A stretch of DNA of 64,000 nucleotides from Paenibacillus harenae DSM 16969 (GCF_000422465.1 NZ_KE383845.1:480241-544240), one strand, 5' to 3'; positions 9,401 through 17,579 are shown, numbered from the stretch's first letter. Numbers and translations are program-made. Notes: generated from the letters alone by a model not told the origin.

Positions 9401-12400
9401 ACGGACGGGTCGATCATCGACACACGGAGCTCGTTCGAGGCAACCGATTCGAAGCCGGTACTCTCTACGGCGGTTACGGTGTAGATATAATCAAGCCCGA
9501 CATCCGCCGTCGTGTCGGTGAACGTGGTCGCCGCCGTTTCGGTCAGCAGCTCGGCGCTGCCGGCAACCGTCGCCTGACGGTATACGCGGTAACGAACCGC
9601 ATCGCGGGCCGCTTCCCAAGACAACGACGCGGAGACCGGATCGCTGCCGAGCTCGAGGCTCGTTAACGTCAAATTCGCCGGGGCAAGCAGGAGCGGCGTA
9701 ATCTCCAGTCCGTTCAGGTGAGCGGTCTGGCCGCTGAAGACGAGATTCATCTGGCCGTCCTTGACCGCGATTTGGTTGAACGCCCTCTCGGCGATGGTGG
9801 CTCTTCCGGCGCTTATCGTGCCGTAATCCTTGCCTTCAACCGCCACATTCGTACGCGTCGAACCGATCCAATCTCCCGTATACGTCTTCACGGAGTAGTA
9901 GCCATTCGGCATATCGACCTTAAATTCATAGGAGTTGCCGAAATAGGCGACAAAGTCTCTTCGCAAATGATCCGTTTCCGCACCGCGGTCACGGTCAATC
10001 ATCCCCGCGCTGGACGTCAACCCGTATCCCAGCTCCGGGGTATAGATTACGCTGCGGGTCACCTCGGTATACCCTTCGGCGACCGGCGCGCCGACCGGTC
10101 CAAAATCAAAGCGGTACTGCGCCGATTTCGTTGTGATCGCCGCCTCGTCCGACGGCTCGGACTCTCCCCTGCCATTGACCGCCGTCACCCTTACCGTGTA
10201 CGACTGCCCCTCGGCCATGCCGCCGATCGTGAGCGTCGGCACGGTTGCGGTGCCGATCATGGCATAGGCGGTCTCCGGCTCGGAGGCGAGCTTCCGGTAT
10301 ATTTTGTAAATGTCGGTGCCTTCCGAGGCTTCCCATCTGAGCACCGCGCCCGCATTGCTGACGCTTCCAGCCGTAAGACCTGCCGGTCTTGCCGGCACAT
10401 GTTCAGGCGCTTCGATCTCGCGCACGTACGCGGATAACGGCGCATTCAATTCCTGAATGCCTCCCGCCAGCAGGCGGGCAATTTGAATGGCCCCGTATTC
10501 CTGAAAATGCGTATTATCCGCAGAACCGTTCGGGAATGCCTGATAGATGCCCGGCTCGACATGGAGGAAAACGGACAACGTCGCTTGCGCGCCAATGGAG
10601 TCGTAATATGCGACGCTAAGCGTGCTTAAGTCCACGAGCTCCGTGTTCAGCTCGCTTGCGACCTCTTTCATCGCCTGCACATATTCCGGGAAGCTGACGT
10701 TGAACTTACCCGTCTCGGCGTTGAAATCGCGGCGTCCCATCGGCGTGACGAGTATCGGCGTCGCTCCCCGCTGCCTGGCTCCGTTCACGTATGTCTTCAA
10801 ATAGTTTTTGTAATCGGACGGCGAGGCGTACCTCTCCGGCACGCTTTTCGTCGCATCGTTATGTCCGAATTGCACGAGGAAATAATCGCCCGGCCGGATC
10901 GTCCGAAGGATCTCGTCAAGCCTTCCTTCGAGGATAAACGATTTCGAGCTGCGTCCGCCGATCGCGTGGTTCTTGAACGCCACTTCCGTGCCGAAGAAGC
11001 GCGGCAGCATTTGACCCCAGCCCGCTTCCGGCTCCCAGTACGGGTCATACGTCTGCACCGTCGAGTCGCCGGCGATATAGACGGTCGGAAGCTCCCCGGA
11101 TAGGCGCGGCTGCTGCTTCATAATGACAAGCGCATTGATTTTCGGGGCCGATCCCGTAAATTCCAAATTTAATTGTCCGTCCACGAGCGCAATCGGGAAG
11201 TCCATCTCCAGAAATTCGCCCGCCGCTTTGGCCGTCAGCTGCACCTTCTGAATCGATTCCGCTTTGATGGCGATTTCCGACGGTTCCGCGCTGTCCCCGG
11301 CGATGAGCGATACGGTGTAGTCGCCGTTTGGCAGATCAACGTTGAACGACGTACCTCCCGGGATGGCAAAGTCGGAGCGCAGCGCATCCGCCGTTCCCCG
11401 GTCTCTCGCGCTCACCTTCGCCGGGTCGGCGAAACCGTATTTGATTCCGGCGGCATACGCCGTCCCCGAATCGACGCGGATATACCCGTCCTGGAGCGCG
11501 CCCGTTCCGAAGTCAAAACGCTGCACATCGCCCTCTGGCAGCGTGACCGGCGGCACATAAACCGCGCTTGCGGCTGTGTTGGAGCCGGCGGATTCCCCCT
11601 GCTCGTTATAAGCCGTGATCCGGTAGTAATGAGGGACCGACGTGTCTACCCCCGTATCGGTGTAAGTCACCGATTCCGATTGGCCGATCGCGGCGAATTC
11701 CCCGTCCTCAGCGGAAGAATGGAAGATGTTGTAGCCCGCCGCTCCTTCCGTCAAGTCCCAGCCGAGCACGACCGCGTCGGCTTTCACTTCCGTTACGGCT
11801 AAGCCCGACGGCGCCGCCGGCGGCTGCGGGGCCGGAATTTCCGCCGCTGCCGCCGCGGCGCTGAGCGCCGATTCGAGCCCGGAGGCATTTACGGCGGTCA
11901 CATAGTACGTATAGCTGCTTCCGACCGTTACGTTTGAATCGAAATACGAAGCTGCGTCCGCTTGCCCGATCGGCACGTTCGCCGTATCGCCTTCAGCCCT
12001 GTAAACGTTGTAACTGACGGCTTCGGCGACGCTCTCCCAAGCAAGCGTGACATCGCTCGGCGTTATGCGCGTAACCGAGAGATTGGCAGGCGCAGCCGGA
12101 GGCGCCGGTATGACCTGCTGAATGACAAGAGCGTTCAAGTAACCGCCCGCACCCGCTCCGGTAATATCGACCGTGAGCTGCCCGTCCGCGACCATCGTCC
12201 GGTATGTCGCCTGCGTGACCGCCTGTCTGCTCGATATCGTGCCGGCGGCCGCCCCTTCCAAAGCAATGTTCGTCTTGGTCGTGCTGGTACCGACTAATAG
12301 ATCGCCCGACCATGCCGTCACGTCGTATTCGCCGTCCGGCAGATCGACAAGAAACGAGTAGGACGTCCCAAGCACGAAATCGTTCGTCAGGTCATCGCCG

Positions 12401-12654
12401 CCCGATCGGTTCCGCGACGCAACGGCTTGACTAAGCCCATACCCTAATTCCGCCGTATAGAGCAGTGAATCGGATACGCCCGTGAAACCTGCCTGCACGG
12501 GGCTCGCCGACGTTCCGAAGTCGAACTGGCGAACGAGCCGCTCCCCCTCGGCGCTTGCCTGCTGAATGCCGAGCGGCAAGCCCGACAGAACCGTCGAATA
12601 GATAACGGCTGCCGCCAACCCTAGTTTGAACCAGCGTTTTCTGCTTCTTAACAT
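6472..12654 (-). CDS. Secreted bifunctional rhamnogalacturonan acetylesterase (CE12-like) / rhamnogalacturonan lyase (PL11)
   Basis: The 2,060-residue protein has a signal peptide (residues 1-35, ending QQASA). In order come a beta-sandwich domain with the FDFG signature (about 42-180), two fibronectin type III domains, a second FDFG domain (about 378-510), an SGNH esterase (about 525-745), a fibronectin III domain, a third FDFG domain, two more fibronectin III domains, a PL11 lyase (about 1180-1765), an Ig-like linker, and two tandem WWG-rich modules (about 1871-1965 and 1968-2060). The esterase has IAGDSTVQTY (nucleophile Ser), FGHND and DNTHF. The lyase starts REMEYVDRAPVAVK and contains repeated DxDGDGxxE calcium-type loops, like B. 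subtilis YesW. Together they would deacetylate and cleave rhamnogalacturonan-I outside the cell. A cre-like site lies about 60 bases upstream. No S-layer or sortase anchor is visible. Confidence 0.9.
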   Translation of the reverse strand: MLRSRKRWFKLGLAAAVIYSTVLSGLPLGIQQASAEGERLVRQFDFGTSASPVQAGFTGVSDSLLYTAELGYGLSQAVASRNRSGGDDLTNDFVLGTSYSFLVDLPDGEYDVTAWSGDLLVGTSTTKTNIALEGAAAGTISSRQAVTQATYRTMVADGQLTVDITGAGAGGYLNALVIQQVIPAPPAAPANLSVTRITPSDVTLAWESVAEAVSYNVYRAEGDTANVPIGQADAASYFDSNVTVGSSYTYYVTAVNASGLESALSAAAAAAEIPAPQPPAAPSGLAVTEVKADAVVLGWDLTEGAAGYNIFHSSAEDGEFAAIGQSESVTYTDTGVDTSVPHYYRITAYNEQGESAGSNTAASAVYVPPVTLPEGDVQRFDFGTGALQDGYIRVDSGTAYAAGIKYGFADPAKVSARDRGTADALRSDFAIPGGTSFNVDLPNGDYTVSLIAGDSAEPSEIAIKAESIQKVQLTAKAAGEFLEMDFPIALVDGQLNLEFTGSAPKINALVIMKQQPRLSGELPTVYIAGDSTVQTYDPYWEPEAGWGQMLPRFFGTEVAFKNHAIGGRSSKSFILEGRLDEILRTIRPGDYFLVQFGHNDATKSVPERYASPSDYKNYLKTYVNGARQRGATPILVTPMGRRDFNAETGKFNVSFPEYVQAMKEVASELNTELVDLSTLSVAYYDSIGAQATLSVFLHVEPGIYQAFPNGSADNTHFQEYGAIQIARLLAGGIQELNAPLSAYVREIEAPEHVPARPAGLTAGSVSNAGAVLRWEASEGTDIYKIYRKLASEPETAYAMIGTATVPTLTIGGMAEGQSYTVRVTAVNGRGESEPSDEAAITTKSAQYRFDFGPVGAPVAEGYTEVTRSVIYTPELGYGLTSSAGMIDRDRGAETDHLRRDFVAYFGNSYEFKVDMPNGYYSVKTYTGDWIGSTRTNVAVEGKDYGTISAGRATIAERAFNQIAVKDGQMNLVFSGQTAHLNGLEITPLLLAPANLTLTSLELGSDPVSASLSWEAARDAVRYRVYRQATVAGSAELLTETAATTFTDTTADVGLDYIYTVTAVESTGFESVASNELRVSMIDPSVPKAGVPSGLTLQAIHKNDLTFTWEETAGARMYNIYRSKKADGEYTLIGKSNEASYTDTTVLTTISYYYKVASVNAGGISELSASLATPAVTTLYREMEYVDRAPVAVKRETGNYIGWRLLGLDPAAIGFNLYRDGVKVNEEPLTSSTNYVDPAGTNASKYRLTSVLNGAEKPASKEFGVWQRQYLSVPLQKPADDYTKDGQPYSYSAGDASVGDLDGDGEYEIVLLWSPSNSKDNSHSGYTGIVYMDAYKMDGTRLWRINLGPNIRAGAHYTQFMVYDLDGDGRAEVTFKTADGTVDGKGAVIGDASADYRNSGGYVLLGSEYLTVFDGLTGGALDTVPYDPPRGDVGAWGDAYGNRVDRFLAGVAYLDGEHPSLIFSRGYYTRTVIAAYSFSEGKLTHQWRFDTNDEGYGAYAGQGNHNLSVGDVDGDGKDEITFGAMAIDDDGKPLYNTGLGHGDAMHLGDLDPARPGLEVFDVHEHTDSPYGMEMRDAATGDILWGIYTGKDTGRGLTADIDPNHAGEEAWSATITNEQHIPITGLYNVKGELITTKIPSSTNFGVWWDGDLLRELQDYNRIDKWDYANETTVNLLTAEGASSNNSTKANPSLQADLLGDWREEVMWRASDSSELRIYTTTDVTEHKIRTLMHDPIYRLGVAWQNVSYNQPPHPSFYLGTGMEEPAAPNIRYASAPQETEDTTAPVLAGLPQEQLTESDVLAVHVAADDPESGVRLLELSFAGSPVVNGSEISLAGKAGIHSFTARAVNYAGLENVQTVSVVVTGEEKASGAPGKPALSSDNGHDNGLLDGAYRITMNLWWGNNGTVYKLYENGVLIDTQVLSDNSPSAQKAVTSIAGKPNGTYTYTCELSNSKGTAACGELNVSVKDAVPGQPVLSNDNWDGNGDYTVTMNMWWGTNGTTYRLFENGVLIDTRTLAADTPKAQTAVSSVTGRSAGTYEYRAELENESGVTESVIMKVSVKG

Positions 12655-12713
12655 ATAAATGATATCCCCCGCTTTCTCGAATTGAACTGCATCATCCAGC
12701 TAAATCCTCGTTG

Positions 12714-12731
12714 TCGTAAGCGCTTACAACT
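12714..12731 (-). promoter_or_regulatory. cre-like catabolite-repression site before the pectinase gene
   Basis: The palindromic core GTAAGCGCTTAC (12716-12727), flanked as TTGTAAGCGCTTACG on the minus strand, fits the CcpA cre pattern WTGNAANCGNWNNCW in all but the last base. It lies about 60 bases upstream of the start of the secreted acetylesterase-lyase gene, where it could overlap the promoter. LacI-family operators have the same shape, so a sugar-specific repressor is an alternative. Confidence 0.6.
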
Positions 12732-13059
12732 TATTGCGTACACATACGAATACCTCAGCCATTTCCTCCTGATGCGAGACCTCCCCGTCCCTCCTTCGCT
12801 TTATTTCGGTTGCCTCCTCTTGATACTAACGCGGCAAGCCAATTTTTAACATTCAAAAAACCGGGCATTATGTTGAAAAAACCGATTTTGTTACATGGCA
12901 TCTGAATAAAAGAATAGCTCTGCCGAATATGATATTAATGATTTCGTAACACCGCACCGTCTATAACGGCATGTTAAAGAGGCGATCCCTTGGGGTATCG
13001 CCTCTATTATTATAGCTTTATCATGTATTTTCTGCCTGATTCTTAACATTTTGTTGCTT
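12732..13059. other. Intergenic region with one hairpin
   Basis: No gene is seen. A 9-bp stem, AGAGGCGAT paired with ATCGCCTCT (12978-13005), lies just past the end of the GH43 remnant on the minus strand and could be its old terminator, although the following T run is short. Confidence 0.4.
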
Positions 13060-13598
13060 CTACTCTTTATTTGCATCCGCTACGGGAACTCCGAAGTTCG
13101 GTGTACCGTCCTTATTCCAGGTGAGAACTTGGGCGCAGCCGTGAGCATGCCCATCGCATAGTTTTCATCCGTCGCGCTGGCGGAATAGGTCAGGAAGATC
13201 TTGCCGTGCCGCTTAAGCGCAGCCGGCCCCTCATTAACCCAAAACCCGATGATTTCCCAAGGAAATTCCGGCTTCGACAGCATCGCTTGCGGTCCTTTTA
13301 TTGTCCACGGATTTTCCATCTCGGCGATATATAGGTTAGAGTTTCCATAAATATCCTGTATTCCCCGGTTATTCCTGCTGACGTTTCAAGCACTGAACCC
13401 TTCTTGTCCTCGACGCCTCATGCCGTCATAACGGATGCCGTGAGTAGGACGTACATAATCGACCTCAGAATCCATAACATCTTGCATGCCGCCTTTCACA
13501 CTGTCATTACTCCAGTTTGTCCTCAACTCGTCATCATTATTTTCATATAGAGGAATATCTTTACTTGCAGCAGCATGCAATAACCCTTCACTTACCAT
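13060..13598 (-). pseudogene. GH43 arabinofuranosidase-like gene remnant
   Basis: Minus-strand frames spell pieces of a GH43 enzyme. One frame gives IYGNSNLYIAEMENPWTI, then FWVNEGPA and FLTYSASATDENYAMGMLTA (to about 13140). After a frame change the typical C-terminus LTWNKDGTPNFGVPVAD appears, ending with TAG at 13060-13062. The section normally between MLTA and this C-terminus, roughly 70 residues that include the conserved GPGHNSF region, is missing. An in-frame TGA at 13386-13388 separates the piece from an upstream open stretch (to 13598) that I cannot assign. The gene is dead but probably once processed arabinan side chains of pectin, which fits the pectinase next to it. Confidence 0.78.
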
Positions 13599-13988
13599 TG
13601 GCTCCCCGCAGCGAAACGCCGGGCGCTCCCCGTCGCCCTAAGGAGAGTCCGTTTTTTAAAGTCCCTGTACGCAACAAAAACTTGGATTGTATTCATTTGT
13701 TTGAAAAATTGCCTCGCCAAGCTTAAGCTTGAAGTTGGGAATCGAAACAAAGCGTGTTCAACGCAAACCGTCGATCCCTTTATAACATGCCATATATAAG
13801 AATCTTTCTTTAAAATCCCTAATGATAACGTACAACAGTTGTATACCAAAAGGGCCTTGATTTATGAAAAATGGTATGTAAAGGTTAAGGTGTCGAATAT
13901 TTGGAACGACCTTTTTCAGAAGCAACTATTTAACAAATCATGCACCACGCATAAAAAAATCCTGAATCGTAAGGAGATTGGAATAAAG
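13599..13988. other. Intergenic region, unassigned
   Basis: Short open frames exist on both strands, but none has a convincing ribosome binding site or recognisable sequence. It should include the promoter of the AraC-type gene that starts at 13989. Confidence 0.3.
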
Positions 13989-14825
13989 ATGGGTACAGTC
14001 GATTTTATGGTTTTGCCGCCGCCCCCGACTTTAATTCACGATGTGGAATGCGTACGGGTCGCATCGTATGGAGGATTCGAATCGCTCGAAGTTAAAGTAT
14101 GTCCCAAAGGGTTCCCCGGCCTCGTCTATCAGGTTGCCGTTGATGGTACTCCTGCTATTGAGAGTATTTCGACCCGCACAGCCACGGTTGCTGACATACC
14201 ATCCTTATTTCTGCACGGACAAGGCTGCGAGCCCAGTATCATGCGCTTCAATAGCATGCCTTATACGTCGATTCAAGTCGTCCTTAAGCCTCATGCTCTT
14301 TATTCCTTGTTCGGATGGTACGCGGACTCGCTTCCCCATGGTTTTCTGTGCTCCGATCAGTTCGATGCGGCGGCACTTGAACTGGAATTGAATTCGGTTC
14401 CGACGCTCGAAGAGCGGATATCTCTGCTTCATGCATTCCTAATAGACAAGAAGGAAAAAACGAATCAACGAGACGAACTGATTGAACACTCGCTTGAATT
14501 TATCCATGAGCGTATCTCTTGTATTTCCGTAAAGGATATCGTTGCTGCTTTCCATATCTCGGAGCGGCAACTGCAGAAGCGCTTCGCCCGAATCGTCGGC
14601 ATGCCACCGCAGTTATATATTCGAATTGTGCGGGTCAATGAGGCTTTATCCTACATGAACTCCGGTCAATACGAGAGGTTGGTTGACATTGCCTATGCAC
14701 TCAATTATTTTGACCAGTCGCACTTCATCCGAGATATGAAGGCATTCTCCTGGTTAAGTCCCCGAAGCATTATGATGAAAGTCAGTGAATTTCACAGCGA
14801 CGAAGCAGGTGCTTCTTATTTATAA
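13989..14825 (+). CDS. AraC-family transcriptional regulator
   Basis: The 278-residue protein starts at the ATG behind AAGGAG (13971-13976); the frame is open further upstream but lacks a ribosome binding site there. The N-terminal part (MVLPPPPTLIHDVECVRV) resembles the DUF6597-type ligand domain common in Bacillales AraC regulators. The C-terminal pair of helix-turn-helix motifs runs from ISVKDIVAAFHISERQLQKR to LVDIAYALNYFDQSHFIRD. It is followed by the broken alpha/beta hydrolase gene and a DHFR-family gene, which may have been its targets. Confidence 0.85.
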   Translation: MGTVDFMVLPPPPTLIHDVECVRVASYGGFESLEVKVCPKGFPGLVYQVAVDGTPAIESISTRTATVADIPSLFLHGQGCEPSIMRFNSMPYTSIQVVLKPHALYSLFGWYADSLPHGFLCSDQFDAAALELELNSVPTLEERISLLHAFLIDKKEKTNQRDELIEHSLEFIHERISCISVKDIVAAFHISERQLQKRFARIVGMPPQLYIRIVRVNEALSYMNSGQYERLVDIAYALNYFDQSHFIRDMKAFSWLSPRSIMMKVSEFHSDEAGASYL

Positions 14826-14899
14826 AGCAGGCTCAACTTTAATACAAGCAAATTAACGTTACATGAAGGGTTCTTACAATTTCTTTCGGCTTCTTTTGT

Positions 14900-14919
14900 T
14901 TATGTTAGTACTAACATAA
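14900..14919. promoter_or_regulatory. Perfect 20-bp palindrome, probable operator
   Basis: TTATGTTAGTACTAACATAA is perfectly self-complementary. It lies directly before the ribosome binding site AAAGGAG (14922-14928) of the broken alpha/beta hydrolase gene. Such sites are typical operators of TetR- or MarR-type dimers. It differs from the GAGT-TTTT-ACTC element before the TetR gene at 16955-17563, so that regulator is not an obvious owner. Confidence 0.6.
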
Positions 14920-14934
14920 CGAAAGGAGCTGTTT

Positions 14935-15370
14935 ATGTTGGAATCAAACGTCAATCATGTTAATCAAACGGCAAGGCGAAACTGGGCAATGAGATACAGA
15001 CTGAAATTTGTGGGAATCATCGCCATTTCCATCATGGTGCTGCTTGCTACCTTTACGGTCGTTGGATTGTGGTTTTCCAGCAGTATGTTGCTATCGCCCT
15101 CGTTCAAGGTTGGAGTTTACGGGCATGCGCAGTGCAGAGAACTCATTGAAACTGTCTAGTTCTATTCCTGTCTTCTTCATCCATAGCAAGGCGGATCAGA
15201 ATACCCCTTATACACAATCTGAATACTTGGCAAGTCTATATACGGGTCCGACAACGATATGGGTACCGGAACAAGGGGAGCACTCGGCGATTTGGAACGC
15301 AATCCCCGAGGAATATGAGAACAGAATCAATGCTTTTTTGCATCGATCACGTCATAATACTTTGGAATAA
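14935..15370 (+). pseudogene. Alpha/beta hydrolase gene with internal deletion and frameshift
   Basis: The first frame (14935-15159) begins with a good ribosome binding site and an N-terminal membrane anchor (FVGIIAISIMVLLATFTVVG), then stops. The adjacent frame continues with a classical alpha/beta-hydrolase C-terminus: SIPVFFIHSKADQNTPYTQ around the catalytic Asp, and PEQGEHSAIWNAIPEEYE with the catalytic His, ending at 15370. The central part, with the nucleophile elbow GxSxG, is absent. The gene was probably a membrane-anchored hydrolase of 300 or more residues and is no longer functional. Confidence 0.75.
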
Positions 15371-15446
15371 CCGGACGGTATTTTACAAGAACATTCCCCG
15401 GATGACAGGTAAGATAAAATCAACCCCATATAAGGAGTGTAGCGAT

Positions 15447-16022
15447 ATGAGAAAAATTAAAATGCTGAACCGTATTTCAATCGATGGGTTTTTTGCCAGC
15501 CTGAATGACGACACCTTCGGAATGGATTGGTTTGTGCATGATCCTGAAGTGGACAAGGCCGCGCATGAAATTTGCGGCCGACTGGATACTCTTATCCTGG
15601 GAGGAATTACGTATCGCGGATTTGAGCGCAGTTGGGTGCCATTCCTGAATGACCCCAACGTTCCTCAGCAAATGAAAGCTGTCGCAGAACAATTGACGCA
15701 AATGCTTAAAGTCGTATTTTCCAAAACGCTTAAAGAATCCAATTGGGATAACACCAAGATTCTTCAGGGCGATCTCTTGGAAGCTACACGCGTGTTGAAA
15801 GAGGAAGACGGGACAGACATCCTTGTCATGGGTAGCGGATCCATCGTTCAACAACTTGCGTATGCCGGGTTGATCGATGAATATGTGTTTATCGTTTCCC
15901 CTGTTGTGGCCGGAGGAGGCAAGCCGCTGTTCCCGCATATTAGCAAGTCAGACCTCAACCTCGTTGAAGCGAGAACGTTCCAATCGGGCAACGTCATACT
16001 CCATTACGAACTGAAGAAATGA
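15447..16022 (+). CDS. Dihydrofolate reductase family protein (RibD C-terminal-like)
   Basis: The 191-residue protein starts at the ATG behind AAGGAG (15432-15437). The sequence RKIKMLNRISIDGFFA at the N-terminus, LILGGITYRGFE in the middle and the NADPH-binding segment DILVMGSGSIVQQL followed by DEYVFIVSPVVAGGGKPLF are typical of the RibD-C/DHFR-like family (B. subtilis YyaP/YwjB type). These are NAD(P)H-dependent reductases of mostly unknown substrate. The stop codon overlaps the first codon of the DUF1697 remnant. It appears intact although genes on both sides are broken. Confidence 0.82.
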   Translation: MRKIKMLNRISIDGFFASLNDDTFGMDWFVHDPEVDKAAHEICGRLDTLILGGITYRGFERSWVPFLNDPNVPQQMKAVAEQLTQMLKVVFSKTLKESNWDNTKILQGDLLEATRVLKEEDGTDILVMGSGSIVQQLAYAGLIDEYVFIVSPVVAGGGKPLFPHISKSDLNLVEARTFQSGNVILHYELKK

Positions 16023-16328
16023 TACTCCTTTTGTTTGAATCCGATTTGGATGAACAAGCCTTGCGTCAGCAGCTGGAGCAAGCGCTAGAAGAAGCGTACG
16101 GAATTTCGGCCATCATTGTTCTGGAACGGCTGAAGAGTTGAGAAGCGTCGCCGCAAGCTGCCCTTTCGCAGAGGCGGAGATTGCGTCTACCTGTTATTCC
16201 GCCAAAGCGTACGCAATTCGAAGCTCGCCGGCAATCTTCACCAGTTGGACGTCCCTGCGACTACACGCAATTGGACGACGTTAAATAAGCTTGTCGGATT
16301 AGCAAACGCCATGGAAGAGAAGGCGTAG
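16019..16328 (+). pseudogene. DUF1697 gene remnant
   Basis: Three frame-shifted pieces of one DUF1697 protein are visible. The first, LFESDLDEQALRQQLEQALE followed by YGISAIIVL, is open only to 16141. The second, GTAEELRSVAASCPFAEAE, is in another frame. The third is the typical C-terminus TTRNWTTLNKLVGLANAMEE, ending with TAG at 16326-16328. About the first 50 residues, which hold the conserved LRGINVGG start, and a central part are gone. The remnant abuts the stop codon of the DHFR-family gene. Confidence 0.8.
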
Positions 16329-16355
16329 GACGATTTTTATCAATGCTGCCCGGAT

Positions 16356-16949
16356 TCACTTCACATATTTCAACGATAGAAGGTGATTTATACCGTTTTT
16401 TTCGGCCAGCTTTTTCGGAATTGTTTTTCTTTTGTACTCCTTAAACCCCAACTTCTGATACAATTTCATGGCTGGAATATTCGTGTCGGCAACCTCTTCG
16501 ATTAAGTATTCTTTGTATGCGGTATGATCAAGAATATGGCTAATCAAATGCGAAGCCGCACCCCTGCCCCTGAATTCGAGGGCTGTTCCGACAAACTCGA
16601 TCGAGCATTTATCGCGGGTCGGGTTGTCCAGAAGGCCTTCGAATTCCCGCTTCAAAAAAAATCCGGCAAGATTTCCCTTGAAGAAACCCAAGTGCTTGAT
16701 CAATTGTTTTGTATGAAGCCTCACCGACATGGCTGTACCGTCCGTGCACGCCGCCATAGCTGCTACCTTCCGGTCGGCAAGGGCGATATAAAATTGATTT
16801 AACACAAACATATGGGCAAACGCTTTGGCAATTTTGTTTCTGTCTTTAGAGAAATAACCGAGCCACTGGGTAAATCCGTCGGCAAAAATTTCAGATATTT
16901 GAGATCTCGCATCTATATCCGTTTGATCCGCTTTGATCACAGTAAACAT
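16356..16949 (-). CDS. GNAT-family N-acetyltransferase
   Basis: The 197-residue protein has the acetyl-CoA loop EFRGRGAASHLISHIL (the R/Q-x-x-G-x-G/A signature) and the C-terminal NIPAMKLYQKLGFKEYKRK stretch typical of GNAT enzymes. The substrate is unknown. It begins five bases after the stop of the TetR gene, with GGAAAGGAG inside the end of that gene, so the two are one operon and translation is probably coupled. Regulation by the co-transcribed TetR repressor is likely. Confidence 0.85.
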   Translation of the reverse strand: MFTVIKADQTDIDARSQISEIFADGFTQWLGYFSKDRNKIAKAFAHMFVLNQFYIALADRKVAAMAACTDGTAMSVRLHTKQLIKHLGFFKGNLAGFFLKREFEGLLDNPTRDKCSIEFVGTALEFRGRGAASHLISHILDHTAYKEYLIEEVADTNIPAMKLYQKLGFKEYKRKTIPKKLAEKNGINHLLSLKYVK

Positions 16950-16954
16950 GTTGA

Positions 16955-17563
16955 TTATTCTCCTTTCCTGTATAAAAAAGCAGTGAGGATAGACGGGGAA
17001 GGCATGCTAAAGTTGTTTTTCAACATCACTTTCATCTCAGCCAGTCCTTGAACCGCCGAAAAGAAAAATAAAGCCATTTCGTACGAGTCTCCCGAACCGA
17101 ACTCGCCAAGTTCCTGTCCCCGTTTTATAAGTTTGCTTGTTCCGTTTAGCAGCTCGGTATTTACCTTGGCAATCTCGTTTTGATTTTCGTTTTTATCGTT
17201 CCTTGAAAAAAACGATTGAGCCATTAGGATCATTAAATTGGCGAGTTCATCGCCTGACACCATGTCGTTATAAACCTCATGGACAAACTGATTCATAAGC
17301 TTTTCAGGTGATTCGTCCGACTCAAAAAGTGCAACAACTTTACGAAGACCCGTTCGCGCATACTCCACCAATTCATTAAACAAATCTTCTTTTGTTTTGT
17401 AGTGCCTATACAACAGCCCGATGCTGATTCCGGCTTTATCCGCAATTTCTTGAACATTCGTGGAGCCAAATCCTTTCTGAACGAACAATTGCATCGCCGC
17501 CGATTGTATTTTTTCTCTTGTTGCATTGCGTAATTCTTCAAACTGATCCTTTGTTCGAGGCAT
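16955..17563 (-). CDS. TetR-family transcriptional regulator
   Basis: The 202-residue protein has a classic TetR N-terminus: REKIQSAAMQLFVQKGFGST, then IADKAGISIGLLYRHYKTKE forming the helix-turn-helix (about residues 35-60). The C-terminal ligand-binding half is helical and variable, so the inducer cannot be guessed. The ribosome binding site AGGAGGGG is strong. It is the first gene of an operon with the GNAT acetyltransferase and probably represses itself through the GAGT-TTTT-ACTC element just upstream. Confidence 0.88.
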   Translation of the reverse strand: MPRTKDQFEELRNATREKIQSAAMQLFVQKGFGSTNVQEIADKAGISIGLLYRHYKTKEDLFNELVEYARTGLRKVVALFESDESPEKLMNQFVHEVYNDMVSGDELANLMILMAQSFFSRNDKNENQNEIAKVNTELLNGTSKLIKRGQELGEFGSGDSYEMALFFFSAVQGLAEMKVMLKNNFSMPSPSILTAFLYRKGE

Positions 17564-17579
17564 AATCGCCCCTCCTTTT

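Noticed and set aside
7138..12313. Many long open frames on the plus strand and in alternative minus frames opposite the pectinase gene
   Set aside because: They are shadows of a GC-rich 6-kb gene with strong domain support; none has a ribosome binding site or recognisable protein sequence.
13592..13849. 85-codon minus-strand frame upstream of the GH43 remnant
   Set aside because: No ribosome binding site or recognisable domain; it could not be tied to the GH43 remnant or to a transposase.
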